Positions 24,301 through 34,011 of a DNA stretch of 64,000 nt are shown piece by piece (position 1 is the stretch's first letter; every line of letters starts with the position of its first letter). This DNA is from Eunapius fragilis. Taxonomy: Eukaryota; Porifera; Demospongiae; Spongillida; Spongillidae. The notes under the pieces are model-generated. The model saw only the letters and a list, made by a program, of their open reading frames with translations, was not told where the DNA came from and did no database searches. Position numbers and translations under genes: made by a program. The stretch covers positions 12,061,412 through 12,125,411 of the forward strand of contig OY811974.1 in NCBI GenBank assembly GCA_963681505.1, read 5' to 3'.

Positions 24301-25489
24301 CACCTATGTTCACTAAGGCAAGAAATACGGCTCCGCCAGCCTCCGCCGTGTTGTTGTAAAAAGAGGACTGAGAAACATTTATAGACTCCACCCACCAGGC
24401 CCAAATGGCTCCGCCGGATTGGCCGCCATTACTGCTGAAAGTACAGCCCTGGATATTGGTTGAATTGACAGCTGCAGCATATATTACTATTGCACCTGCC
24501 AAATATCCAGCTGTGTTGTTGTGGAATTGAGAGTTTGTAATTGCAATCTCACCAGTAGTGTCACTCACAGCAATGGCACCGCCCCAGTTGCTTCGAAAGA
24601 CGCTTTCCATAATGTTCACGGTTGTATTAGGGCCCTTTACCAAAACTGCTGATGCAATAATGATTTCTGTGATTTCAATTAAAACTCCACTATTCAAGTT
24701 GCTTACGATGGTTGTGTTGGTCAGTTCACAATATGAGTCCATTGCTATTAGAGATGACCCAAGCTGTGCTGAGTTGTTAGAGAATAAGGAGTTTGTGACT
24801 ACGGCGCGTTGTTGCCACAGGGTTAAACCGGCGCTAATATACGTGAACGTCAGCAGGTTGGAATACTGATTGTATTTGTATACCAAATCTGTGAAGTTGC
24901 ACGCGTCGACAAGCAATGTAGATTCGCCTGAGGTCTTACTTTGAGCTTGATAGAATACAGCACCAGAGCAATTGCTATAGCAACCCGAGAACTCGACTTT
25001 GTTAAGAAAAGCGTTTGTTAGCTCGTACCCGTACAAGCCAATGCCGGTGAATTGGTTTACACTTACCTGTACCAAGGAGACATGGACCACTGACTTTAAA
25101 AGTAGGACAACACGAGTTGGCTCCAGCAAACCATTAAGGCCTTCAATATCATCGCGTGTCTGACCACAACCCAGAAATGTAACTCTTTGGATGGTGAGGT
25201 TCGTAATCGCTGCGAATTCGAATCCTCCGTCGCCGTGACACTGAACGGTTGTACGCTCCGCGGCTACTCCTGAAATGCCGACGTTTGTGAGGTTTGAAAC
25301 CCTACACAACCTCCCTGGTGGTATGCGATGATCCCCGGTGCTCAACTCCAAAGTAGTGTTCGAGTTCAAGGTCCCATTGCACAGATACTCTTCCAATGAA
25401 GGGCCACCTTCTGAAGATACAGCAATGCTCACGCACTCCCCTTTGCCGAAGATCGCGAATAATGTCAAAACTGCAGAACTGTTTATCAT
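21353..25489 (-). CDS. Pmp-like beta-helix multipass membrane protein, complete
   Basis: The frame extends to 25567, but I prefer the ATG at 25489. It directly precedes a signal peptide (MINSSAVLTLFAIFGKG), matches the paralogue's start and lies about 50 bp below a TATA box; this gives 1378 residues. In order: signal peptide; right-handed beta-helix to about residue 750 with recurrent GGAI and F..N coils and many N-glycosylation sites; a beta-rich region; a Cys-rich EGF-like stalk (CSGNRAGPLCGKCKEGFSLG); then about ten membrane segments starting TWLASILLYAAMGAVLVIIL; and a cytoplasmic tail ending LREPLIEENV. It is intronless. Such proteins are usually uncharacterised or called pmp20-like in sponge annotations. 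A surface receptor role is inference. Confidence 0.85.
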   Translation of the reverse strand: MINSSAVLTLFAIFGKGECVSIAVSSEGGPSLEEYLCNGTLNSNTTLELSTGDHRIPPGRLCRVSNLTNVGISGVAAERTTVQCHGDGGFEFAAITNLTIQRVTFLGCGQTRDDIEGLNGLLEPTRVVLLLKSVVHVSLVQVSVNQFTGIGLYGYELTNAFLNKVEFSGCYSNCSGAVFYQAQSKTSGESTLLVDACNFTDLVYKYNQYSNLLTFTYISAGLTLWQQRAVVTNSLFSNNSAQLGSSLIAMDSYCELTNTTIVSNLNSGVLIEITEIIIASAVLVKGPNTTVNIMESVFRSNWGGAIAVSDTTGEIAITNSQFHNNTAGYLAGAIVIYAAAVNSTNIQGCTFSSNGGQSGGAIWAWWVESINVSQSSFYNNTAEAGGAVFLALVNIGAIWTNYYSSNTASRTGGAVFLRNVKRIDVVGSEFNNNSAGASGGGIVAHDSIDSTLAINNCTFTGNTAILGGAIFKFQLNTSSSESGVIVTESNFSSNGAFVGAAIYAGSFDDIHSLQTFSLNLSGVIVRYSRCDKCNTNPDKDIQGAAIYVNQVNNVDVNESEFYGNSPNGAIEIRGGKLHFYGTITFKGNTGDDGGAVSLAQNSKLYFRENCYVMFIENTATRLGGAIYIDGDSLVSRQSYTLSALILMKTLSADTLSYSYCSIQFVGANAKTIFSNNTAQEAGNSVYATPIYNCLLQETRSAPSLNDYKRLFGIREENEIASIPVTVEVGSCEQGTKCNRYDGRLSITSYPGKVIRFSARTIDLANTTSPSFVYARVSSDQQFKVRLGNQEYISWVNTTSSTLEYRVYGPENTKFDLMLSTSRGNVPTIVNVTLLPCGLGFSYRADNNSCECSKLYQENGVSCNISSGTFSRNKQWLGKYNNKTAMVVTCPLIYCKDVPLVNLTSDDLQDDVICSGNRAGPLCGKCKEGFSLGFGSSNCVDYCTNTWLASILLYAAMGAVLVIILFVLNLTVTQGTLYGLIFYANVLIGNRDVLLSNSVQRAGAVFYFITLDLGFIEQPLCFLASMDQVTKTGLQFVFPVYLVLIVCVVYLICKYCCSYTTGIEHGSMKASRLNSIGQFIGGRVTSVIATLLYLSYSSLLRTVIEILSPAEIKLDGNETSITVWRYDGSVNYLQDSRYDELFAVAILVLILLLLYTGILILMPLADLFSGHSKLLLCISSVFNHYLKPFADACYGPFKGKWRVWLGLRLCVLVILYGITASFGSDKPTLVYWLQSLIMATLISFQAYIRPLCKPCTNDDEGWVYNCLDLFYQVDYLMIVLCAWYYVEYGPNNASKDYATTLLLSLTMIAFVLTVLYHVMFKVHDKTARKFSSMLSKFRGTPSLRVATEPATSTDVPLKPVSTIALGHGDLREPLIEENV

Positions 25490-25540
25490 GATAAACTGAG
25501 AATATAATACAATACCATAGATGAAGCGGATGGATAACCT

Positions 25541-25548
25541 ATATATAA
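25541..25548 (-). promoter_or_regulatory. TATA-like box of the complete beta-helix gene
   Basis: ATATATAA/TTATATAT about 50 bp upstream of the preferred ATG at 25489. If used, transcription would start between it and 25489 and exclude the upstream in-frame ATG at 25567. Confidence 0.4.
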
Positions 25549-25567
25549 CTCTTATGTGTGCATGCAA

Positions 25568-26774
25568 TTACCATGTATGCTTGCTCGGAATTTCCATATA
25601 TCATGTGATAATTGTTATAAGTACATAAACATTGATGTACAAGAACAACTAATTTAAGGACGTTATTGTGGCATCTTTGTTATTGCTCTTGGATCAAAAA
25701 TCAGGTCCCATAGTGCATTCAACCGGCATTGAAATTGGAGCAGCACCCCAGTCCTAAATAGAGCTGAAAATGTTCCCATTTATTGTATTTGCCGCTTGCA
25801 GGTCAGTGGAAGGTATGGACTTCGTCTATGTTCCCTTGGCTGAATGCGTCCAGGCCTGGTGTGAAGGTCATACCTGATTTGACTAGTCACAGTACGGTCT
25901 TCACACACTTGTATTTGCAGTGAATTCACCTCAGACTCATGTAGGTGTTAATCTATGGTTGAAAATGAATAATGAAGGGCTCAACACAATACGCAGAAAA
26001 TCTAGCACAGCTATAGAAATGCATTGCACATCCAAGCATATTATGTTTCAATCTAGATTTTGTGATATCACAATTACAAGAAGGTTTTGTTAGCCATTTG
26101 TAGTTGGGCCTGTTGTGGAAAAGGTTTGCATTGCCACTCCACCTATCAGTTCCTCACATACAATGAAACTACAGTTATGCATTACTGTTTACACCTATAT
26201 AAAACACTGAATCAGTGTACTTTCTTCTGGCAGTAAGTTTTGGTGTTTGTCTGTTCTCAAGGGATTCTAGTATGGGATCAACATTTGACAATAGCTTTTT
26301 AAAAACATTATTTCACTCTGGTATGTTTTGCATCACTGCCTTCTATATTTCTTCTGCACTGTTTGTAGAACTCGGACTCATCATCACTCCTCTCGCTGTA
26401 TTGTCATCACGTGTCAGCATTACGCTAGATAATAATTGTCATCACGCAATAACGGCGCGTGGAAAAAGACTGCATGGGATGCCATTAAAATTCAGTAATA
26501 AAGATGCCAATAAAACGCCCCAAATGTATAAGCAATGATCCTTGAAATGTTAGAATTTATTATTCTGTGTGCAATTGTATCTCCGCGGGGGGATGACAGA
26601 TGACGGTCAGAACAATAAACGTTAAACTGATCAGCCTTAAACCATCATTAGACCTTGGGGTGTGGCTTACGGCATGTCCGAGGGATATCGCTCATTTCGG
26701 TGAATTTGTATCAGATAACTGAATGTCCTGGGGGCTTGATAACAATTTCGAGCTAGAAAGGAAGGAGGAAAAGG
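25568..26774. other. Intergenic, no gene recognised
   Basis: No recognisable coding motif; a 107-codon ORF at 26215-26538 has no domain that I know. It is presumably the 5' flank of the beta-helix gene. Confidence 0.4.
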
Positions 26775-26892
26775 GACCATCATACCATGCACCCACTACC
26801 ATCATACCACCCACATCATACCAACCCACCCACATCACCCATCTTACCACCCATCATACCATCTCCATTATACTACTACTCCCATCATACCT
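26775..26892. repeat. CATCATACCAC-type minisatellite
   Basis: Degenerate units of about 10-12 bp around CATCATACCACC. The complementary motif (GGTGGTATGATG) forms the longer array at 50205-50482. Confidence 0.8.
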
Positions 26893-27177
26893 CCACTTTG
26901 GTATACATTAAAAGCTGTATAGCCTTCGAGACCTGTTCAGTATAATGTCTTTAATGGCAGTCATTACACTGCCAAGCTGTATAGGTTCCATCGTGGGTCC
27001 CGATTGTGTCGAGTTGGCACTACAATAAAAGCGGACTGCTGGTTTATCATTGCGCTAAACAAACTTGTCACCTTAAGAATGTGCAAATCTATGCAGTGCA
27101 CCTGGGGGATGCAACATTACCAGAATAGTTTATGTAGTACGTTATATATAGGAGTTTGTTTAGTGATGTAAGTTTTA

Positions 27178-27622
27178 AATGTCTAATGTACAGGGCGTCC
27201 TCCCGAGGATGCCATTTTTTTCTACCACGTTGTAGAGAAAATAAATTTATTCCCGTTCTGCCAGTTTAACATTCGACTGCATACTGGTTGTACATGCAGG
27301 TCCTCTGGAGCTTGGCCCGAAATTGCCACGGTCCCACGCCAAATTAAAGCTTCAAAATGAAGCTATTCGATCGCGATACGCATGAATGCTGTTTAATTTA
27401 TTTCTTATCTCGATCGGATAGCTTCACTTTGAGGCTCTGGCTTCGATCAGAGAAGAAGAATCAGAGCTTGGGAATTTCGGGCCAGGCTCTAAAGGACCTC
27501 TACAACGAGCATGCACCGTCAAATCTAAAAAGGGATGTTAAACTGGCAGAACATGAATAATTTTATTTTTTGTACACCGCATGAATGTACCCCCGGGAGG
27601 ACGCCCCGTACATTAGACATTA
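27178..27622. mobile_element. Foldback MITE
   Basis: Ends AATGTCTAATGTACAGGGCG and complement; the arms pair over much of their length (for example GGTCCTCTGGAGCTTGGCCC with a near-complement 150 bp on). It is 445 bp with no transposase. A half copy, still recognisable through GAATAGCTTCACTTTGA, lies at 40060-40270. Confidence 0.65.
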
Positions 27623-28815
27623 AGTCTACGCGCTGCTTCTTTATCACCTCCAACCCATGCAAGTCGCAAACATGAAGAAACGGATGGAGTCGTGCATATG
27701 TGCACATATATATTAACCAAGTTTAACCTATTCTTATAATTTAAAGGCTCATCAAATAGTATAGCATGCGACAACTTACTTTAGAGTTGAAAGAGGCATC
27801 AAGTTATCATTTATAAGACACACCACATGAATCGTTTGTCAGCTCATAAATAAAGTTGAGCCTGTTAGAAGTGAGTTCGCCGTCTTTACAACAGATCTGC
27901 AACACTAGATTGCATGCTTGTGGACAACTTCTGTATATGCTTATCTCCATGCAGATGTATATCTCTTGTCTCCGCTAACGTAATCTGCCAATCCTGGCTC
28001 CATGGGTCATCGTCATGGACAAGAAATATTCTGTGGCCGCGTAGCCCACCATTACAGCTTGTTGCAGAAGTTAATCCCACTGGTACGAGTGGTAGAGAGA
28101 AGTGTTTTTGCTGCATGCAGTAGTCTATCTAATCAAGTGTGTACACAACATAAAATGTCTTCCCAGTAATATGCCGCATCACTGCAGAGTAAACTGTATT
28201 TGTTCAAAACTCGCATTCTTTTTAAAAATTAAAATTAAAGTAAAACAATTCTAGTCACGCAAGGGCGTTTTGATCAACAAACCATACAGTACGGTACAAA
28301 AACGCGCTGGTATAGCATTTTAATATGCATGGTATAGTGAGCTACGGCTGATTCTGCTGCGCTTGTACTGATAACAAACTGGACGTCAGCTGGTGAGCCA
28401 TCCTTTCTCATAGACGCCCATCGATTTGCAATCATATAAATTCTTCTTGTCGAGACTGGTTTAGCATCCACGACGCATTCTTGCCAGCTCATGGCTTTTT
28501 AATCTGAGTTCGACAATAAAGACCGCAATTCATCGATATGTATATTCCAACCTCTTAGATAGGATTTGACAGCCTATATCACTGGGCAGTTTGATATCAG
28601 TGACGCAATATCAAATCCCGACTATTGCCTGTACGGGGGTACAATAACTTAGCCAAATATCGCGGTACCATCATCAATTTATATATTGCTATAACGATAG
28701 ATGCCACTCAGTCACACTTTTGTAACAAAATGGTTGAATATTAGGAAGCAATTTTTCGAGCAACAATGGATTGAAATTCAGAGGAACCGTTTGTGTAACC
28801 AATCTGGAGCGCATC
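27623..28815. other. Intergenic with weak ORFs
   Basis: Minus-strand frames at 27886-28116 and 28274-28492 are free of low complexity but show no domain that I recognise. Around 27775-27815 the plus strand resembles the start of the ORF at 34936-35271 (TYFRVERGI against TFYFRVEGGI), which suggests a repeated gene fragment. Confidence 0.3.
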
Positions 28816-28918
28816 TGTAGCGTCGGATACAGGTGTGGCAAAAAGGATCATCAATGCAATCACATACGTGCTTATATAATACAGATACAAGTACAAAGGT
28901 CATAGCGCATGCGCTACA
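28816..28918 (-). repeat. 3' LTR (103 bp)
   Basis: Identical base for base to 34630-34732. It is very short for a Gypsy LTR. The palindrome GCGCATGCGC lies near its end. Confidence 0.9.
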
Positions 28919-28936
28919 CTACCCCCTTCCTCATAA
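28919..28936 (-). other. Polypurine tract
   Basis: On the minus strand GAGGAAGGGGG lies just before the 3' LTR, where plus-strand priming is expected. Confidence 0.7.
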
Positions 28937-28947
28937 GAAGTGGGGGA

Positions 28948-30543
28948 CTATAGATCATAAATATTTTGTCCCCATCTGTCAGGTCTCTGGCTGTGTCTTG
29001 TCGAACGACTGAGGTTGGGTGGAACATCTTCTGGCAATTGTACATCTTCATCATGTGTCACATCTTCGGCACCTTGGAAGTGATCACCCTGATCCACTGG
29101 CAGCTCCTCAGTCTCAATATCATCATCACTTTCTGAGGTCTCAGCTGGAATCTCTCTGTCGATGTTGCTGTTTATCTCATCATCAGTTTCCGAGGCCTCT
29201 GCTGGAATGTCCCCATCAATATCGCCATTCTCCTCCCCCACCGGTAGCTCTTCACCAGGTCCAGCTACATGTAGGTCATCTGTCTGATTCAATAACAAAT
29301 TAGGAGGCAACTGTACACAGGGTTTAAGTCTATTAAAGTGCACCACCATACTCTTGCGTTTGTTGTTCCTGTGTTGAATTTGATAAAGAATATCGCTGAG
29401 CACCTTATGTATGATGTAAGGCCCTTGCCAATAACAATGGAGCTTAGGGGATTTACCTCTGGGTACTGCTGGACAATGAAGCCAAACCATGTCACCTATC
29501 TTGAAAGGCTTCCCATTGCACAATTTGTCATAATGCACTTTTTGCCTTCTTTGTTGTAACCCCATGTACTCTCTAAACTGCCGATATGCCCTGTCTAAGC
29601 GCAGCCTGAGACCCATGGCATACTTGTTAATCTCTGTAGGAGGATAATGTGGGGGCAAGCCAAACATGACATCAATGGGTAACCTCACTTCTCTCCCAAA
29701 AACAAGCTGGTATGGTGTGCACCCTGTAGATTCCTGCACACTTGTACGGTAGGCAAACATCAGCAAGGGTATGTATGAATCCCAATTGCATGTATCCTCT
29801 CTAGCTGCTATACTTAGAAGGTTTAACAAGGTACGGTTAAACCGTTCTATTAAACCATCAGACTGTGGATAGTAAGCTGTAGTTCTAGTTTTCTTAATGC
29901 CCAACAATTTGCACATGGCTTTAACAAGAGCAGAGTCAAAATTTCGGCCTTGATCTGTATGAAGGATATTTGGGGTACCAAAACGACAGACAAATTGATG
30001 CACAAAAACTTCTGCTACTTTTTCAGCTTCAATGCTGGCCAAGGGAAATGATTCCACCCATTTTGTAAAATAATCCCCAACTACCAAGATATATTTATTA
30101 CCTCTGGTGGTGATTGGTAGAGGGCCCAGGATATCCATTGCTACACGCTCAAATGGACCCGAAGGAAGATCTGCTTGCATTGCCGCTCTTGGTTTTGTAG
30201 GCAGTGCTTTACGAGTTGCACAGCTTTCACATGCAGCACACCATCTCTCTATGTCTCGTCGTTGCCCTGGCCAGTAGAAGCGACGACGTACTTTCTCTAC
30301 AGTCTTTGAGACACCCAAGTGACTACCAGATGGTGCATTGTGCAGCTGTTCAAGTACAGTAGGGACCAGATCCTGTGGTAAGACAAACTGAAGACATTTG
30401 TTAAGCCCCTTACCAGGGATATCCTCCCATCTCCTATACAAAACCCCATTTTGCAGTACTAGATACTTCTGTTGAGCCCAAAGGGTCTGCAACCAATACC
30501 CCCCATCTTTTGGAAATGACTTTGGAAAAAGAATTACTCTCAA
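28948..30543 (-). CDS. pol: Gypsy integrase region of pol
   Basis: A 531-residue frame. The H2C2 finger (SGSHLGVSKT ... WCAACESC) is at about residues 90-140. The DDE core has Asp in AMDILGPLP, Asp in HTDQGRNF and Glu in DGLIERFN, all present. A GPY/F module (YWQGPYIIHKV) and an acidic tail with two similar blocks (IPAEASETDDEI, IPAETSESDDDI) follow. There is no chromodomain. The frame overlaps the RT/RNase H frame by 110 bp in another phase, and homology crosses over near 30540, so a frameshift separates the two. The domain itself looks intact. Confidence 0.85.
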   Translation of the reverse strand: MRVILFPKSFPKDGGYWLQTLWAQQKYLVLQNGVLYRRWEDIPGKGLNKCLQFVLPQDLVPTVLEQLHNAPSGSHLGVSKTVEKVRRRFYWPGQRRDIERWCAACESCATRKALPTKPRAAMQADLPSGPFERVAMDILGPLPITTRGNKYILVVGDYFTKWVESFPLASIEAEKVAEVFVHQFVCRFGTPNILHTDQGRNFDSALVKAMCKLLGIKKTRTTAYYPQSDGLIERFNRTLLNLLSIAAREDTCNWDSYIPLLMFAYRTSVQESTGCTPYQLVFGREVRLPIDVMFGLPPHYPPTEINKYAMGLRLRLDRAYRQFREYMGLQQRRQKVHYDKLCNGKPFKIGDMVWLHCPAVPRGKSPKLHCYWQGPYIIHKVLSDILYQIQHRNNKRKSMVVHFNRLKPCVQLPPNLLLNQTDDLHVAGPGEELPVGEENGDIDGDIPAEASETDDEINSNIDREIPAETSESDDDIETEELPVDQGDHFQGAEDVTHDEDVQLPEDVPPNLSRSTRHSQRPDRWGQNIYDL

Positions 30544-31490
30544 CCCAGACCATGACCTTGGAAAGAGCTGGATCGTTGTTCTGAAGAGTATCTTGATCTG
30601 TTGGTGTCAGAATTGGAAGCCACAGTGCCAGGTCTGATTCAGTAGCTTGTGCAAGTGCTGCCTCAAGACTGCATTGATTTTCCACCTGGTCTTGACTTGC
30701 ACCACACTGCCTACAAAGCAGCCTTGGTAAGGAGTCAGCATTTCCATGCTTTAGGCCTGGGCGATGTTCCACTGCAAAGTCGAATTCTGACAAAATTTCA
30801 AGCCATCTTGCCACCTGCCCATGTGGATCTTTGAAATTTTTCAGCCATTTGAGTGCACTGTGGTCTGTGCGGACTTTGAAAGGGCGTCCCCAAAGGTAGG
30901 GCTTGAAATATTGGATAGCCCAAATCAAGGCTAGCATTTCCCGCCGAGTAGCACAGTACTGCCGTTCCTGTTTAGTAAGTACACGACTAGCATATGCGAC
31001 TACACACCTGTCATTCTCTTGAGAGAGAACTGCTCCTAAACCCTCCAAGCTTGCATCACAATCAACTGTAAACGGCATATTGAACTGTGGAAAAGAGAGA
31101 ATAGGAGGAGAACTAAGTTTTGTCTTTAGCTGCACAAATGCCTCATCGCACAACCCAGTCCACTCCCATGGTTTCAACTTCTCAGTCAATGCATGCAGAG
31201 GAGCAGCAATGTGTGCAAACCCTTTTATAAACTTGCGGTAGTATGAGGCAATTCCCAAAAAACGTCTCAGTTCCTCAAGGTTCACTGGGGTAGGCCATTC
31301 CACAATGCACTTAATTTTATCATCATCCACTTTCACACCATCTGCTGACACTATGTAACCCAGGTAATGCACACATTTCTTCAAAATATAGCACTTGCTT
31401 GGTTTTTGTTTCAACCCTGCCTTCTTGAGCCTTGCCAGAACATCTCTAAGTCTGCTCAGATGCTGTTCAACTGTTGTGCTTAAAATGAAA
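30434..31490 (-). pseudogene. pol: Gypsy RT C-terminal part and RNase H
   Basis: The frame begins right after the foldback insertion and just past where the YxDD box should be (STTVEQHLSRLRDVLARLKK). It continues through the RT end (HYLGYIVSADGV, LRRFLGIASYYRKF) and an RNase H domain (FTVDCDASLEGLGAVLSQ; TRREMLALIWAIQYFK; VRTDHSALKWL). The protease and the palm carrying the RT catalytic aspartates are absent. A frameshift near 30540 separates it from integrase. Confidence 0.8.
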
Positions 31491-31949
31491 ACAAGTAAAT
31501 AAAAACCTTCTCTAACGAGAAAGTTGGTGGGCATATAGGATTGACAATGTTGGTGTAAAAAGCACGGAAACAAGTGTGACAGAAATGTTACTGGAAAATT
31601 GAAATAGGCCTATATTTAGCCCAGTCACATTTAGGCAGCGCACGCCTGAGAAAATGGGCTAAATATAGGCCTATTTCAATTTTCCAGTAACATTTCTGTC
31701 ACACTTGTTTCCGTGCTTTTTACACCAACATTGTCAATCCTATATGCCCACCAACTTTCTCGTTAGAGAAGGTTTTTATTTACTTGTTTCATAAGTTTTT
31801 TTTTCTCCGTGTCAACGAAGCTTCATAACTGTAATGTGATGAGGAACGATGTGCAATGGACAAAATGTCTATACCTTACGAACGCTTTGTGCATTGCCCC
31901 GACCACAAGTTACTATATAACTTTAATAAATACGTATGTAAAATTAATG

Positions 31950-32456
31950 TTACAATAACAATAAAATTAATAGAGATAAGTGTAGTTGTTTTTGATAAAA
32001 TAAATAGTTTTGCCGCCTCCTCTTCCTCGGCCTCTTCCTCTTCTTCTTCTCCCCCTCCCCCCCTCCGGGGTAAGGCCATGCGGGTGGCGGGGGTAGTAAA
32101 AAAGGCGGGGGCAGCATTGGGGGGAGCATCAGCGGGGGTAACGCTGCAGGCGGTGGGTCCAGCACTGCTGCAGGCAGTGGCCGCGCTTCTGCTGGCGGTG
32201 GCCGTGGGTCCAGCGCTGCACTATCTGCACTAATCTTACTTACTGCTGCACGGGCAGATCTTGTAACAACCTTTTGAGCTAGCAATGGATGGCTATTGCA
32301 GAAAGCATTGTTTACATCACTCAGAAGCTCACTATCCCTAAGAATTGCTTTTTCAAGACTCACTCCATACTCTGCTAGTGTGCGAGAGTTGGGCTCAAAC
32401 AGGGAGTAACTATATGGGAGAAGATAGGGTTGCAGTACTTTTATTTTACCACACAT
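31950..32456 (-). CDS. Hypothetical proline-rich ORF
   Basis: 168 residues with a non-repetitive N-terminal part (LFEPNSRTLAEYGVSLEKAI, DVNNAFCNSHPLLAQKVV) followed by Pro/Leu-rich and basic low complexity. No domain is recognised. It is in the same orientation as the Lys-rich ORF upstream, inside element copy A, so it could belong to the same element. Confidence 0.3.
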   Translation of the reverse strand: MCGKIKVLQPYLLPYSYSLFEPNSRTLAEYGVSLEKAILRDSELLSDVNNAFCNSHPLLAQKVVTRSARAAVSKISADSAALDPRPPPAEARPLPAAVLDPPPAALPPLMLPPMLPPPFLLPPPPAWPYPGGGEGEKKKRKRPRKRRRQNYLFYQKQLHLSLLILLLL

Positions 32457-33047
32457 AATGCCTTATCATGTATCAAAACATTTTACCAACTGCGCATAAC
32501 GTGAATTATTTTATTTTCATACAACTCAATTTTCTGTACACACATGTGTAGTGGACCTTTAAAACAATGTGAGAGACACAAATTACCTTTTGTACCCTTT
32601 ACATGTACATGGGGAACTTTTACTTGTGGGAAGCCTTACTGTACATCTGATAATCAGCTGCATGCAAGGGTTGGATGCGCATGACAGACTTGTTAATTAA
32701 ATTTCTGAAAATGCAATTACAGTAGTACACACATGTGTATAGTCCTTTATTGCACATCACATTTACAATGTAACAGACACAGATGCATGTACATGTACAA
32801 ATAACCTTTTGTACAAACATTGACCTTTACCAGGGAACATCCCGTGTAGGAAGCCATACTGTACATCTGATAATATGTCATGCAGGCATACAAGAGTGTT
32901 AATGTGTGCATGACAGGAAGCCATGAGCCACGTGCATAGCAGCCCTTAGATTTTAAATGGTACATACAGCATGCTATAACATACCTTTGGGTGGTAGTGG
33001 TAGTGGTAGTTCTACGACCCTTCCAATACCGACTCATTCTAGCTGCC

Positions 33048-33482
33048 TTAATTAATGGTAGCTGAATTACCCCTGTATATCCGCCTTTTAGCAGCACGGT
33101 TCTCCTCGACGCGCTCTTGATATCGCTGCCTTTTAACAGCACGGTTCTCCTCGAGGTCCTCTCCATATCGCTGCCTTTTAGCAGCACGGTTCTCCTCGAG
33201 GTCCTCTCCATATCGCTGCCTTTTAGCAGCACGCTTAGGTTCAATATTTGCGATGTAGCTCTCGCGTACAGAGGCCTTTTTTTTTTCAGGATCGGCCTTG
33301 TAGCTCTCGCGTACAGAGGCCTTCTTTTTTTCAGGATCGGCTTTGTAGCTCTCGCGTACAGAGGCCTTCTTTTTTTCAGGGTCGGCCTTGTAGCGCTCTC
33401 GGGCTTTAGCCTTGTTCTCTTCTTGCTTTTGGAGGTATTCCGCTCGTTGCTTCGTTCTCTTCTTTCGATTACGCGAAGGCAT
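33048..33482 (-). CDS. Lys/Glu-rich repeat protein (KADPEKKKASVRESY units)
   Basis: From MPSRNRKKRTKQ the protein has three units of KADPEKKKASVRESY and then three of a related unit (ENRAAKRQRYGEDLE). It is highly charged and probably coiled. Such repeats precede Helitron-type replicase/helicase domains or stand alone in sponge and cnidarian predictions; that is from memory. No helicase follows here, so this may be a captured N-terminus. The ATG at 33482 was chosen as the start of the basic block; an in-frame ATG at 33509 is possible. Confidence 0.5.
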   Translation of the reverse strand: MPSRNRKKRTKQRAEYLQKQEENKAKARERYKADPEKKKASVRESYKADPEKKKASVRESYKADPEKKKASVRESYIANIEPKRAAKRQRYGEDLEENRAAKRQRYGEDLEENRAVKRQRYQERVEENRAAKRRIYRGNSATIN

Positions 33483-34011
33483 TTTTAGAAAAACAACTTC
33501 ACTAGCCAAAATAAGTAACGACTAAACTGACACCAAAATAAATTTTGTGCCTGTTGGAGTATTTATACTGCCTAAAATTATCCATACTCCTGTATTTAGA
33601 ACAAAGTAATATACCCATACCGTATATAGTACTTTTTCGTTGTAGCTTCTTTATTACCTTAAGGGGCACCGCGCCGGTAAATTCTGAAGCGATTGGTACT
33701 ATCGCCGTTCTTTAAAACCATTCCTAGCGTGAGTTATACTTGACGGAGAAGAAGAAGAAGAAGAAGAAGACGACGACCAACAATTTTTTTGGGCGTGGGC
33801 ACGAGAAACAGGTTCTTAGTTGGTCTAGAAGCGCATAGTTTTATGACATGAAACTAGCACCAAAACGTAGATCTTGGTGTTGTCGTTCGATTGCTGCAAA
33901 GAGAAAAGCTATCCGTTTCTTCGTTGTCCCTCGCGACGCAACTGAAAAATTTTAATGACATTCATGACTCCTCAATCAATCCTATATTGAACCTGCTGAC
34001 GCAGGTTCAGA

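Larger units (their letters stand above)
31492..34011 (-). mobile_element. Helitron-like hairpin/foldback element, copy A
   Basis: On the minus strand it begins A|TC, then a 9-bp-stem hairpin (33988-34009, loop GTCA), ATATAGG, a (TTC)n tract, and the shared block near GTATAACTCACG. It ends in a 300-bp foldback (31489-31789) terminating ACTTG|T. At 2520 bp it is the longest of the five copies, and the only one with coding sequence (33048-33482, perhaps 31950-32456). It separates gag from the rest of pol in the Gypsy element. Confidence 0.65.

Noticed and set aside
21353-25567. Bacterial (chlamydial Pmp) contamination or horizontal transfer
   Set aside because: The beta-helix repeats resemble Pmp, but there is no autotransporter barrel. 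The C-terminus is a ten-segment membrane domain, there is a TATA box, and three copies sit among eukaryotic transposons.
30434-31573. Full 379-residue RT ORF start
   Set aside because: The first 28 or so codons are foldback-element sequence, not RT; homology starts only after 31490.
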